64,000 nucleotides of DNA from Microthrixaceae bacterium (GCA_027493675.1 JAOSKI010000042.1:62001-126000), one strand, 5' to 3'; numbered from the stretch's first letter, positions 49,631 through 60,284 are shown. A program made the numbers and translations. The notes: generated by a model from the sequence alone, not told the origin.

Positions 49631-50705
49631 TCAGTTCCGCCCACCGATGTTGTTGATGTAGGTGTCGATCAGGCGCTGCTGGGAGGACTCGTCGAGCTCC
49701 TCGGTCACGACCCGCTCGGCCGCACCCAGTGCCAGGCGGGAGAGCTCGCCCGACAGCTCGGCTTCGGTCTCGCGCGGGTCGCTGCGAGGTCGATCGCGGC
49801 CCGCTCGTGCACCGATGCAACATCACGCTCCGCCCGGGCTGCGATGTCCGTGGTCAGGGCATCGGCGGAACGACGGGCCTCTTCGAGTATGCGCGCCGCT
49901 TCGGCATCCGAATCCGCCAGGGCCGCCTTGACCTCGTCACGCTCCGCCTCGGCCGCCCCGCGCGCCTCAGCGGCTTGGTCGAGGCTCTCGGCGATCCCGG
50001 CGCTGCGCTTGGCGAAGTAGTCACTGCCCGGCTTCTTGGCGAACTTCCACAGCAGTCCCATCACGATCAGGAACGCGAGGGTGCCCCAGAACACCTCCCA
50101 GATGTCATGGGGCAGCCAGAAGGCGTTCTCGGCGCCCTCGGTGGAAGCCAGCAGCGCTGGGAGCGTGTTCATCGGTTTGCCCTCCACGTAGCTCTCCACG
50201 GTTCCCCGGTGAGCCGACGCTTCCAGCGGAGCGTCGACCACCTTGGATGCCGCGGCGACCGCCAGGTCCGTGACGTCCGGTCCCATCTGTGCGATGACGG
50301 CAGCACGAGCCGACTCCAGTTCGGCCATCGAGGCCTGCCGTTGCTCGGCCACCTCCGTCTCGGCGGCACCGACCACTGCGGAGCGCTCGGCTTCAGCAGC
50401 CGAACGCGCCTCCTCGAGCACCTCGACTGCGCGGGTGCGCGCCTCGGCGATGGTGGCGTCGTAGTCCCTGCGCACCTGCTCGGCGGCCACCTTGGCGTCC
50501 TCGGCGGCCTGGAGATCCTCGATCTCCTTGGCGCGCCGCTGCTCGCGCACCTTCATCAGCGGTGGCAGAAGCCAGTAGCGCATGAGGATCCACAGCGTGA
50601 AGAACGTGAGCGCCCCCCAGAGGATCTCCCCGATCTCGTCGGGGATCACCGGGTTGATGGCGCTCGGGTCCTCCTCGGCCGCGAGGACGAGAAGCGAGGC
50701 CAGCA

Positions 50706-50706
<1 letters not shown>
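49631..50706 (-). CDS. atpF: ATP synthase b and b-prime subunits in one reading frame
   Basis: About 358 residues encoding two complete b-type subunits in line. The first (residues 1-178) has the membrane helix IGEILWGALTFFTLWILMRYWLLPPLMK and a long coiled coil ending HRGTVESYVEGK. The second begins MNTLPALLAS at 50172, with its own helix IWEVFWGTLAFLIVMGLLWKFAKK and coiled coil, ending LIDTYINNIGGRN at 49631 after one frame jump near 49785. No stop separates the two in the given sequence. GGAGGG lies nine bases before the second ATG, and another frame has a TGA overlapping that ATG, so a lost base at the end of the first gene is a fair alternative to a true fusion. Both would form the peripheral stalk. 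Confidence 0.88.
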
Positions 50707-51014
<308 letters not shown>

Positions 51015-51138
51015 TCAGCGGCCGGCTCGCCTACTTTGTTGCTGGTCTGGAGCCGGTACCGGACCGGTTTCCTTGATCAGGACTTGTCTTGTTTGTCGGA
51101 CTGTGCAGCGGGTCTGCGGGTATGTCTGGCCGGTGGGG

Positions 51139-51951
51139 TCAGTGGGCGGGGTGAAGGGCGCCACCGATGTACACGGCGGTGAGCAGGCTGAAGATGAACG
51201 CCTGCAGGAACGCCACCATGAACTCGAAACCGGTGAACGCCACGAGCATCGCGAACGAGAGCCCTCCCACCACCGCGAGGATGCCCTCGGCGACGAGCGT
51301 GATGGTGAGCACGCTGAAGGTGACGAGGAGGATGTGGCCCGCCAGCATGTTGGCGAAGAGCCTCACTGCGAGCGAGAACGGGCGGATGAGGAACGTCGAG
51401 AGGAACTCGATCGGGGTCACCAGCAGGTAGAGCGCCTTGGGTACCCCGGGCGGGAACAGAGCATCCTTGAAGTACCTCAGCCCGTGGTGCTTGACACCGA
51501 CGCCGATGAACATGGCCCATGCCACGACTGCGAGCATCACCGGGTTGGCCATGCGGGCGTTGGCGGGCATGTGGGCAGTCGGGATCACCTCGAACAGGTT
51601 GCCGATCCAGATGAAGAAGAACATCGACACGAGCATCGGCAGGTAGCGCATGCCGTCGGGTCCGATGGCAGGCAACACGACCTGCTTCTCGACGAAGTCG
51701 ATGGAGCTCTCCATGACGTTCTGGATCCCGGTGGGAACCAGGGAGGCCTTGCGACCGGCCAACCAGAACAGCAGCACAGGCACCGCCATGGCGATGAGCG
51801 AGATCAGAGCGATCTTGTTGAAGCCGTACCACTGGCCCTCGCCGAAGGCGGAAGGCCATTTCACGATCAGGTTGATCGGCGGGAACTCCACACCCCCGCC
51901 GCCCTCCTCGGAGGCCAGCAGGATCGCAGGGTTGGTGAGCGCTGAGAGCAT
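51139..51951 (-). CDS. atpB: ATP synthase a subunit
   Basis: An intact 270-residue membrane protein providing the proton half-channels. The essential Arg197 lies in PFSLAVRLFANMLAGHIL; PTGIQNVMESSIDFVEKQV, WIGNLFEVIPTAHMPAN and the last helices GFEFMVAFLQAFIFSLLTAVYIGGAL are also family-typical. About six helices. It follows atpI with no gap. The 142 bases between it and atpE contain a short self-complementary CCGGTACCGG but no gene. Confidence 0.97.
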   Translation of the reverse strand: MLSALTNPAILLASEEGGGGVEFPPINLIVKWPSAFGEGQWYGFNKIALISLIAMAVPVLLFWLAGRKASLVPTGIQNVMESSIDFVEKQVVLPAIGPDGMRYLPMLVSMFFFIWIGNLFEVIPTAHMPANARMANPVMLAVVAWAMFIGVGVKHHGLRYFKDALFPPGVPKALYLLVTPIEFLSTFLIRPFSLAVRLFANMLAGHILLVTFSVLTITLVAEGILAVVGGLSFAMLVAFTGFEFMVAFLQAFIFSLLTAVYIGGALHPAH

Positions 51952-52430
51952 CTACGCGGGCTCCTGTTTCTCGGGCAGGTACGGGTTGGGCTCCACGCCG
52001 GGCTTCAACCCGGGGAAGGCCAGCGACGACGAGATGTGGCGCATCTCCCAGAAGAGCAGCGCCAGGTGCGTAGCGACGAGCGTGACACCGAAGGGCACGA
52101 GCTCGAGCCATCCGGCGTCCTTGACGAGCAGGACGGCCAGGAAGATGAGGCCGAGGCGCAACAGGAAGCCGAACATGGCGGCTGCACCCATGGCCGCGGC
52201 GGAGATCTGCCCGGACACCTTGAGCATCCAGCCGGCGAGCAGGAAGTTCACTACGACGATCGCGATCGCGTAGAGCGTGGAGACGACACCGTCGATCCCC
52301 CACCCCGCAGCGCTCACCAACACGGCCACGGGGAGTAGCCACAGGCTCCGCTTGGCGAGGTCGACCGCCACGGCCATGGCCGGCGACGGGCCCTGCACCC
52401 GACCGTCATCGGGTCCACCGTGGTGCTCAT
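51952..52430 (-). CDS. atpI: ATP synthase I-like assembly protein (frame interrupted)
   Basis: About 160 residues with four helices (LWLLPVAVLVSAAGWGI, STLYAIAIVVVNFLLAGWML, AAMFGFLLRLGLIFLAVLLV, LVPFGVTLVATHLALLFWEM), the layout of AtpI, which assists c-ring assembly. Position just before atpB supports this. One C appears to be missing near 52412: correcting it joins MSTTVDP to DDGRVQGPSPAMAVAVDLAKRS. The ATG at 52430 overlaps the atpZ-like stop as ATGA. Confidence 0.82.
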
Positions 52431-52708
52431 CGCTTCGACACCCGCGGCTCGCCACCCGAGCACCGCGAAGCGGACCCAGCGGTCACAGTGGCGTACTGCC
52501 GGCGGTAGCGGAAGTAGATCGACGCGCCGGCTCCGAGGGCACCCCAGATCGTGAACAGCACTGTGAGCAATGGGCGGGTGCCGAACGCACCGTCGAGCAG
52601 CAGCCCCACGAGCGCCATGACGACAGGGCCGAGCACCAACTCGAAGGAACCCGCACTGCGGTGGGCCGCGTCTGTCAGTGCTGGTGATACGGGATTGTCC
52701 GTCGTCAT
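52427..52708 (-). CDS. atpZ: AtpZ/AtpI-like small membrane protein
   Basis: An intact 93-residue protein with two helices: SFELVLGPVVMALVGLLLDGAFG and LLTVLFTIWGALGAGASIYFRYR. The paired-helix pattern and place at the head of the operon fit AtpZ/AtpQ-like accessory proteins of the F-type ATPase. A longer frame begins at 52759; I chose the ATG at 52708 (MTTDNPVSPALTDAAHRS) because conservation begins nearby. Its stop overlaps the atpI start. Confidence 0.8.
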   Translation of the reverse strand: MTTDNPVSPALTDAAHRSAGSFELVLGPVVMALVGLLLDGAFGTRPLLTVLFTIWGALGAGASIYFRYRRQYATVTAGSASRCSGGEPRVSKR

Positions 52709-52804
52709 TCGGAACCGTCGAAGCTCGGGTACAGGACCGGTGTCAGTCACCGGGCGCATGTGAAAGGACTGCTTGTGAAAGCGTTCGCAATCTAGGGAGG
52801 GGCG

Positions 52805-53275
52805 TCACCGGAAGGGCAAATCGGCGGTGCTCTCCACCTTCGGCACGTCCTGGATGGGCGTGGCGCTCGGTTCCAGCCCTGATGCACGTTCGATCGCGTC
52901 CACGATCCGGTCGGTCTCCGCACGCTGCTCGTAGACCAACCGCAGGAACCAGAACCGCATGAACCGCGAGATCGAGTACCGCGTGAACAGCGCCGCGCCG
53001 GCCACGGCCAACAGGATGCCCAACAGCACCCCGGAGGCTGTGAAGGCGCGCTGATCCGCGGGCGAGTCACCTGCGTTGATGGTCTGCACGGCTCCCATCA
53101 CTCCGAGCACCACACCCGCCACGACCAACGCCGTGCCCACTATGAGCATCCATCGTTCTGTCGCGGCGCCGGCACCTTTCAGGCCGATTCGGCCCATCTC
53201 CTCACGGAACTCGGCGACGCGGGCCGACTCCGGGACGGCCTGTGCGTTCTGGGTCGGGTCATCACTCACTCTCAT
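52805..53275 (-). CDS. Two-helix membrane protein of unknown function
   Basis: A 156-residue intact protein. Helices are at about residues 43-65 (WMLIVGTALVVAGVVLGVMGAV) and 80-100 (ASGVLLGILLAVAGAALFTRY), followed by RFWFLRLVYEQRAETDRIVDAIERASG and a short tail. The ATG overlaps the livF stop as TGATG, so it is translated with the transporter operon, but it has no similarity to known Liv components that I recognise. It could be a small accessory subunit of the transporter. It ends 97 bases before the atpZ start. Confidence 0.7.
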   Translation of the reverse strand: MRVSDDPTQNAQAVPESARVAEFREEMGRIGLKGAGAATERWMLIVGTALVVAGVVLGVMGAVQTINAGDSPADQRAFTASGVLLGILLAVAGAALFTRYSISRFMRFWFLRLVYEQRAETDRIVDAIERASGLEPSATPIQDVPKVESTADLPFR

Positions 53276-54018
53276 CACACTCCAAAGTAGGCAGCTGACA
53301 ATTCGTTCTCGATCTCCGATGGTCGACCGACGGCGCGAACCCGGCCGTTCACCATCACCGCGGCAAGATCCGCCACGCCGAGCACCGTACGCGCGAACTG
53401 CTCCACCACGAGGATGGACGTGCCGGTCCGCGCGATCCGCGCGACGATCCCGTAGAGCTCCTCGACCACGAGGGGCGCGAGACCCATCGACAGCTCGTCC
53501 AGCAGCAACACCGCCGGATTGACCGCCAGGCCCCGGGCCATGGCGAGCATCTGTTGCTCACCACCGGAGAGCGTTCCTGCGACCTGGGTGCGCCGCTCAC
53601 CGAGGCGCGGGAACTGCTCGTAGGCGACCGCCTCCACGTGGTCCATGTCCACACCCGCGTAGGTGGCCATGAGGAGGTTCTCCTTGACCGTCAGGTTCGG
53701 GAAGATCCCCTTGCCTTCGGGGACGGTGACCACTCCGCGACGCGCCAACTCCTCGGCTCCCACGCCGGTGACGTCCGCCCCAGCCATGTAGACCTTGCCC
53801 GCGGTCGGTTCCATGAGCCCGCAGGCCACCGAGATCGTGGTGGTCTTGCCCGCCCCGTTGGGCCCCAGCAACGCCAGCACGGCACCCTCGGGCACCTCCA
53901 GGTCCACCCCGTGGAGCACCTGGATCCCACCGTAGGCGGCGGTCACCCCACGCAGCTCCAGCAGCGGCTTGGACGAGGAGGCGGCCCCTGAACGGGAACC
54001 AGGGATCTGGGCGCTCAT
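53275..54018 (-). CDS. livF: Branched-chain amino acid-type ABC transporter ATPase (LivF-like)
   Basis: An intact 247-residue ATPase: LLELRGVTAAYGGIQVLHGVDLEVPEGAVLALLGPNGAGKTTT (Walker A GPNGAGKTT), VPEGKGIFPNLTVKENLL, signature LSGGEQQMLAMARGL, Walker B VLLLDELSMGLAPLVVEEL and H-loop VVEQF. The VPEG.GIFP.LTV.ENL and E-L-S-MGLAP patterns are LivF-typical. The ATG overlaps the livG stop as ATGA. The actual substrate could be amino acids, urea or other small solutes. Confidence 0.94.
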   Translation of the reverse strand: MSAQIPGSRSGAASSSKPLLELRGVTAAYGGIQVLHGVDLEVPEGAVLALLGPNGAGKTTTISVACGLMEPTAGKVYMAGADVTGVGAEELARRGVVTVPEGKGIFPNLTVKENLLMATYAGVDMDHVEAVAYEQFPRLGERRTQVAGTLSGGEQQMLAMARGLAVNPAVLLLDELSMGLAPLVVEELYGIVARIARTGTSILVVEQFARTVLGVADLAAVMVNGRVRAVGRPSEIENELSAAYFGV

Positions 54019-54776
54019 GTACCCGCTCCGAGGTAGGCGGCCACAACTGCCTCGTTGGCGCGGACCACTTCGGGGTCTCCGGATGCGATCACCGAACCGA
54101 AATCCAGCACGCAGATGTGCTCGCACACATCCATCACCAGACCGACGTCGTGCTCGACCAACAGGATTCCCAGACCCGCTCCGGCCAGATCGGTGAGGAG
54201 GCGACCGAAGTCGGCGGTCTCGGGGTCGTCCAGGCCGGATGCGGGCTCGTCCAGCAACAGCACAGAGGGTCGTGCACCGAGCGCCCGCCCGAGCTCGACC
54301 AGACGCGCCTGGCCCGTGGGCAGCGACCCGACCGGAACATCGGCCAGACCACCCAGGCCGAGGCGCTCCAGGATCAGGTCCACCTCCGCATCGACGGGCA
54401 GGTTGCCGTCGGTCGCCAGGAACTGACGGGCGGTGGTACCCCGGCGCTCCCAGGTTTGACGTATCTCCACACCGACACGCACGTTGTCGGACACGGTCAA
54501 CGACGAGAACACCTCGAGGCGCTGGAAGGTGCGGCCCAGGCCCAGCCGCGCGCGACGGTGGGTGTTCAGGTTCGACACGTCACGGCCCATGATGCGCACC
54601 GACCCGGCACTCGGGGTGACGACACCGCACACCGCGTTGAACAGCGTCGTCTTGCCCGCTCCGTTGGGGCCGATCAATCCCACGATCTGGCCCTCGTCGA
54701 CTCCCAGGGACACGTCGGTCAGCGCCTGGTGACCTCCGAATCTCACGGTCACCCCGCTCACCTCCAGGGCGCTCAC
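54015..54776 (-). CDS. livG: Branched-chain amino acid-type ABC transporter ATPase (LivG-like)
   Basis: An intact 253-residue ATPase: VSGVTVRFGGHQALTDVSL, Walker A GPNGAGKTTLFNAVCG, the LivG-specific RRARLGLGRTFQRLEVFSSLTVSDNV, a signature in the form LPTGQARLVELGRAL, Walker B VLLLDEPASGLD and LLVEHDVGLVMDVCEHICVLDFGSVIASG. Overlaps the LivHM stop by four bases (ATGA) and livF likewise. Confidence 0.94.
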   Translation of the reverse strand: MSALEVSGVTVRFGGHQALTDVSLGVDEGQIVGLIGPNGAGKTTLFNAVCGVVTPSAGSVRIMGRDVSNLNTHRRARLGLGRTFQRLEVFSSLTVSDNVRVGVEIRQTWERRGTTARQFLATDGNLPVDAEVDLILERLGLGGLADVPVGSLPTGQARLVELGRALGARPSVLLLDEPASGLDDPETADFGRLLTDLAGAGLGILLVEHDVGLVMDVCEHICVLDFGSVIASGDPEVVRANEAVVAAYLGAGT

Positions 54777-57158
54777 CGGTCACCGCCCCCACGGAGCACC
54801 TCGAGCGCAACCGGTGTCGGCACGCTCAGCAACTCCTCGTCGACGCCCACCTCCGCCGCGGCGACCATCGCCTCGGCATCACCGAGGGAGGAATCCAACC
54901 CGATGTGGTCCGGCGACGCCCCGCTCACGTTCAGGCGACCGGTGGGGTCCAACCCGAGGATCCCGAGGGTCGTCAAGGCCCCCAGGACGGTCCATCCCAG
55001 GATCGCGATCAGGCGGAACCCGGTGGAGCCGATGGCATTCTCCCATGGGATCAGCGCCGTGACGGCGAGCAGGACGACCAACCACACCGCAGTGGGACCG
55101 ACACGGCCACGACGGTTCTCTCCGGGTGGGGGCAGGATCGCCGGAAGCACGGGCAGGACCGCGAAGGCGAGCACGACCACCGCTGCGAACAGGCCCCAGT
55201 TCGCGATCAGCTCGGTGCGTGCAGCGAGCCACAGCGCGGCGGCCGCCACGATCGCAGCGGCGATCGCCTCCCGGAGCGGGAGAAGTCCCGGTAGGCGTCC
55301 CCGATGTCGGCTGCGGCACCGTCGGGGGTGCGCCCGAGGCCGATCCCCATGAAGCCCGGCATGACCGAGATCACCTGGGTGACCGAGGCGCTGAAGAACC
55401 CGGAACACACCGATCGCGTTGGCCGCAAGTGCGGTGGTCGCTATGGGCGCTACACCCAACAGGAGACCGCCCAGCAGGGCCCCACCCACCGAACCGATGC
55501 CACCGACGACTGCCAGCATCGTGATCGGCAGCGACTGGTCGAGGCCGAAGTCGTCGACCACGAAGGTACGCCCTGCCAGTGCACCGCCGGCGCCGGCGAT
55601 CGCGGCCGACAGGGCGAACACACCGACCTTGGTCGACATGAGGTTCAGCCCGAGGGTCGCGCACGCAACCGGGGAATCACGCATCGCGGTGAGGCGACGA
55701 CCCCATGCACTTCGCCGCAGGGCCACGAGGACGTTGGCTATGACGGCGAAGGCCACGGCGAGGACGACCAGCTGCCCGAAGTCGGATCCGACCTCCAGTG
55801 GTCCGATCTTCAGGTACGGAACCGATGCCGTGCTGCCCGGCATCACATCCTGTTGCTGGAAGACCATCCAGTAGCAGAAGATCGCGAACGCCGCGGTGGC
55901 GAGCGCAAGGTAGATGCCGCTGAGGCGCAGCGCCGGCAGCGCCACCAGGGCACCGACCGCGGAGCAGACGGCTACTGCCACGAACACCCAGAAGACGTCG
56001 CCCGAAGCACCCCAACTGGCCATCACCACCGCGCCGATGCCTGTGAAGGTGAGCTGTGCGAGGGAGATCTGGCCCGAGTACCCGGTGAGCGGCACCAGCG
56101 ACAGGGTGGCGATGGCGAAGCCGAACCCCTTGAGCAGGGTGTTCTGGTCGGGCCCGGACATGAGAGACCCGATCCCCACCACGGTGGCGACCAGCACCAG
56201 ACCACCGATCGCCGCCAGGCGCTGGTTCGGCACCGGCATGGGTCGACGCGCCCGCTGGAGGCTGTGAGCACGCAGCCGGACCTGCGGTTGGGCGAGGATC
56301 ACCAGGAACAACATGATCGCGGGCACCGCCCGCTGGAGGTTGTCGAGAGCGATCGGACCCCACGCCGCATCGGCCGGCGTGTAGGCCCCCACGTAGGAGA
56401 TGGCGAGCCCGAGCACGATCGACCCGGCGAATGCCCCGGGGATGCTCCGCAGCCGCCCGACCACCGCCGCCGCATACGCGTTGACCACCAGCAAGGTGAG
56501 TGGAATGACCGACGGAGCCTGCTCGGAGGCGAGCAGCACTCCGGACACCGCTGCGAGCGATGCCCCGAGGGCCCACGAGAGCATCGAGGTGCGGTCCGGG
56601 CGTCCCCCGTTGAGCTTGAGCAACGAGCGGTCGTCGACCACGGCGCGCATCGCGATGCCCAGCCGGGTACCACGCAGGATGAAGCGCAACACGATCGCGA
56701 CCACGATCGCGGTTCCGATGGTGAGCAGGCGCTGTCCGGTCAACGTCACCCCGGCCACCTTCAACTCGCCGGTGCTCACCAGGTTGCCGAGGGGATGAGC
56801 CTGGTCCTCGGGCCAGATCCACAGGGCCACGAAGATGAGCGCCACCATCAACGACACCGTGACGACGATCTTCACCACCTCCTGGGCCCCCTCGATGCCG
56901 CGCATGATGAAGCGCCTCGATTGCGGCACCGAACAACGGCGCGATCACGAGCACCACCAGGAAGAACGCCGGCCAGGTCGGCACACCCCATGCGACGTGC
57001 ACCTGCCAGTAGGTGAACGCCGCCATCATGCCGAACGCTCCGTGGGCGAAGTTGAAGATGCCCGAGGTCGTGTAGGTGACCACCAGGCCGCTGGCAGCGA
57101 TCGCGAAGATCGCCGCCTGCGACAACCCGAGCACGGTGAAGGTCAGGAACTTGTCCAC
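54773..57158 (-). CDS. livHM: Fused LivH-LivM-type ABC transporter permease (frame interrupted)
   Basis: About 795 residues, both permease halves in one chain. The LivH half begins GLSQAAIFAIAASGLVVTYTTSGIFNFAHGAFGMMAAFTYW and has RGTRLGIAMRAVVDDRSLLKLNGG and NAYAAAVVGRLRSIPGAFAGSIVLGLA. It runs without a stop into the LivM half: LVPLTGYSGQISLAQLTFTGIGA, LRLSGIYLALATAAFAIF, GRRLTAMRDSPVACATLGLN and MLAVVGGIGSVGGALLGGLLLG. A further hydrophobic segment of three or four helices and a soluble tail follow. Frame jumps near 56920 and 55390. The LivH-LivM junction itself lies inside one continuous frame (54773-56929), so the fusion is not created by a frame correction. GTG start with AAGGGG upstream. 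Confidence 0.9.
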
Positions 57159-57292
57159 CGTGTCATTTCCCCTTCAACATCAATCCCCCTGGTTCAGGAC
57201 CCTCGACGGCCTACAGCCGACCTCGCGGAGCCGATCATCGAGTGTTCGCTTCGCGGGGTCCGCCTCGGAAGTGCATGGTGTCCGTCATCGAA

Positions 57293-57313
57293 GGTCCTGC
57301 CACCGGCAGGGCC
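57293..57313. terminator. Hairpin between binding-protein and permease genes
   Basis: GGTCCTGCC (57293-57301), three-base loop, GGCAGGGCC (57305-57313), one mismatch. It lies in the 241-base gap after the substrate-binding gene, the only long gap in the liv operon, which holds no gene. It could partly stop transcription or protect the 3-prime end, giving more binding protein than permease. Confidence 0.35.
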
Positions 57314-57399
57314 GCTTGGTCGTTTCCGTCGCCCGAGCCGATGACACTATTCGACGGAAAGCCGCGCGGGCGACTGTTTCGCCGATACGTTCTCCGCAC

Positions 57400-58860
57400 C
57401 TACAGCGGTTGGTTCTCACCGATGACACCCTTGCCCTCGTTCACGGGCACCTCGACCACGGCGTCGTCGGCGCACGAGAACCCGTCGACCGCGTCATCGG
57501 CGCCACCGATCTCGGGGTGGAGGCGCTCGAACTCGCCGTCGTCGTTGACGGTCAGGAGCATGGCGCACTCGGGTGAGGGGCCGCCCTCGGGGCCGGGATC
57601 GGTGGGCCCGTGCAGGCCACCCCGGTCCAGTCGTCGATCGCGTCGGCGGCGGTCAGGACGCACGCACGCGTGAGCACGCCTTCGTTGTCCGCAGCACAGT
57701 CGTTGGCTGCGGTGGCGAACAGAAGCCACGCCGAGAAGCTCTGCATACCCAGCACCGCAACCTTCCCGTCGTCGGTGTGCTGCTCCATGATCTCGACGTA
57801 CTGGCGCACCGCAGGCCACTTGTCGGCCTCCTCGAAGGGATGGAAGACCGACCGCACGATCGACCCCTTCGCGTTCTTGACGCCCGCGGACTCGACGAAC
57901 ACCTTGTCGTACACGTTGGTCTCCAGGACCGGGTAGCCCTTCCAACCCTGTTCCCGCAACGCCTTCACGTACGAACCCAGGTTCGTCGGCTCCCCCACGA
58001 AGTGCATGGACCCCGCTCCGCTGCGCACCACCTTCTGCGCGAGCGGGGTCCAGTCGGACTCACCGGTCGGCAGGTAGCTGAAGTCACCTGCCAACTCCGC
58101 CCCTTCTCCTTCCACCACGGCGACGGCCTGGTTCCTGATCGTCTCCATCGAAGGGAGGTCGCCCCACACGACCGCCATCGACTCGCCTTCCTCGGGGTGC
58201 AGCTTCCTGAAGTCGCGCATCCACAGCGAAGTCGACTCCGACGCCGGGTGAGGGATGGGCTGCACCTGGCCGTTCGACTCGGCCTTCTCCGGAGAGGTGG
58301 TGAAGCCCGGGATGGCGGCGAGCCCACAGAGGTGGAAGTCCGATCCCTCTTTGCCGGAGAACTCCAGGTCGTCCTGGACGAAACCGCCACCGACCATCAT
58401 GAACACGCCGTTGCACGCCTTGGCCATGGCGTTGGAGACCTCGAGGAGCTTGCCGTCGAGGTCGACCAGCTCGATCTGCAGCCCTCCGATGCCGCCCTGG
58501 TCGTTGCACCAGTCGGCGAAGGCCACCGAGGTGTCCCAGAGCTCCTTGTTCAGTCCCGGGCGGATCTGGCTCGAGCGGTCGCTGGCCACCCCGAGTCGCA
58601 GCACGTCGGTCGACCCGGCCGCCTCGTCGGCGTCGATGCTGTACTCACCCTCACCACACGGGGGAGTCGATCTCGCCGAAGGTGGCGCTGCTCGGACCGG
58701 AAGGGGCTCCGGCGTCGCCAGAGGTCGATTCCTGCTCCTGTTCGGCTCCTTCGACCTTGTTGCGAGCGGCACACGAAGTCGCCAGCAGAACTGCGGCCAG
58801 ACCCAGGACGACCACCCTCACCGGGTGGCACCCGAGCCGACTCCGATACCTCGACGACAT
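57400..58860 (-). CDS. ABC transporter substrate-binding lipoprotein, Liv type (frame interrupted)
   Basis: About 486 residues, periplasmic-binding-protein type I fold (Leu/Ile/Val-binding-like). A lipoprotein signal (VVVLGLAAVLLATSCAARN, Cys near residue 30) anchors it outside the membrane. Visible: VLRLGVASDRSSQIRPGLNKELWDTSVAFADWCNDQGGIGGLQIELVDLDG, VFMMVGGGFVQDD, IPGFTTSPEKAE and VKALREQGWKGYPVLETNVYD. Frame jumps near 58660 and 57595. It feeds the LivHM-LivG-LivF transporter read next on the same strand. The 227 bases upstream (58861-59087) presumably hold the operon promoter; I see no clear motif. Confidence 0.92.
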
Positions 58861-59087
58861 GTCCGAATCCCCCTCACAGGGTTGCAGGTACTGCTTGGCA
58901 CCCGGTGGCGACGTCGCGGACACGCACCCGATGCGTTGGGCAAATCACGGCCAGGTCGTGTCCTGTCGGGACGTCCGCCGCGTGCGGGAAAATGCTGACG
59001 GACCGCCGGTTTTCCTGCAAATCCGGCCTGCCCCACCGGCTCCCCACCGAGCCGGCTCGCCCCGGCGGACCGAGCGCGGCGAAACGC

Positions 59088-60192
59088 TCAACCGCGCGCG
59101 GTCGCGCGCCGGATGATCGTGGGTGCGAACGGGGTGAACAGCAACAGCCCCAGTGCGGCGAGGCCGATCGGCACCATCGCATCACCCCGCCCCGTGTACA
59201 CGGGGATGAGCACGAATCCCGAGAGGACCGCGGTCCATGCCCACATGATGATCACCGCCCGGCGATGCCCGTGACCGAGGTCCATCAGCCTGTGATGCAG
59301 GTGGGCCTTGTCGGCGGTGGCAACGCCTGTGCGCTTGGTGGCACGCCTGAGAATCGCGAACACCGTGTCGATCAGGGGCACCGCAAGGATCACCAGCGGC
59401 AGGATCAGCGGGGCGAAGAAGAACCACGCCTGACCGGAGAACGGGTCGTCTGACTGGCCGCCGACGGCGATCGTCGAGGAGGCAAGCAGCACACCGAGCA
59501 TCAGCGCACCGCTGTCGCCCATGAAGATGCTCGCCGGGTTGAAGTTGAACGGAAGGAAACCCAGGCACGCTCCGGCCGTCACGATGGCCACCAGCGGACC
59601 GACGTTGGACGGGTCGAGCACCCCTTCGTCGAGCAGTGCCCACCCGTACAGGAAGAAGGCACCGGAGGCGATCGCCACGATGCCCGCTGCGAGGCCGTCC
59701 AGACCGTCGATCAGGTTGACCACGTTTGCCATGCCGACCACCCAGATCACCGTCACCAACGCCGGAGAGGTCGGGTGGTAGCACGGTGAAGCCCACGAAG
59801 GGGACGCGGAAGTAGATGATCGTGAGCCCCACGAACGTCAGCACCGAGCCCGAGAGCACCTGGCCCGCCACCTTGGCGGGTGGTGAGATGTCGCGCAGGT
59901 CGTCGATGAGGCCGATCAGCCACATGACCACCGCAGCCGTCACGACCCCCAGCACATTCCCCGGGGTCGTGAACACATCGTCGAGCGCCCCGAAGAACCA
60001 CGCCGAGCCGAGGCCCGCGAGCACACCGATGAGCAGCGCTGTGCCACCCAGGATGGGCGTGGCCTCTGCGTGCACGCTGCGGTCGCTCGGATACGCCATC
60101 GCGTCGGCTCGGCGCGAGAGCACCCGGAGAGGCACCACCGCGAGGGCGGTCGCCGCGGCCGAGATGATCATCACCGCGATGTAGCTGCCCAC
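59088..60192 (-). CDS. wecA: WecA/MraY-family undecaprenyl-phosphate sugar-1-phosphate transferase (frame interrupted)
   Basis: About 368 residues, eleven or so helices. It moves a sugar 1-phosphate from a UDP-sugar to undecaprenyl (or decaprenyl) phosphate to start a cell-surface glycan. Visible: [17 protein letters not shown], the metal site [52 protein letters not shown] and the cytoplasmic [21 protein letters not shown] (HxHH). One frame jump near 59770. The HxHH and GDSGA motifs place it with WecA/TagO/Rfe rather than MraY. In mycobacteria the orthologue lies directly before the atp genes; here a liv operon lies between. Confidence 0.93.
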
Positions 60193-60231
60193 GACCTCAA
60201 CCTACCGGTGACCGGGCCTGCGCAAGGCGAT

Positions 60232-60284
60232 CCGTTCTGTGGGGTGTGCGTGGCGCACAGCGCCACGCACACCCCACAGAACGG
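60232..60284. terminator. 25-bp perfect inverted repeat between glyA and wecA-like gene
   Basis: Arms 60232-60256 and 60260-60284 are exact complements, loop ACA. It follows the corrected glyA stop (60335) by about 50 bases and precedes the wecA-like start. No T-run follows in either direction. Probably an intrinsic (hairpin-only) terminator or a mobile palindrome. Confidence 0.6.

Noticed and set aside
55304-57016. 570-residue plus-strand open frame rich in H, R and D
   Set aside because: Antisense shadow of the LivHM gene; composition is not protein-like.
57573-59453. 626-residue plus-strand open frame
   Set aside because: Antisense to the substrate-binding lipoprotein; long only because of high GC.
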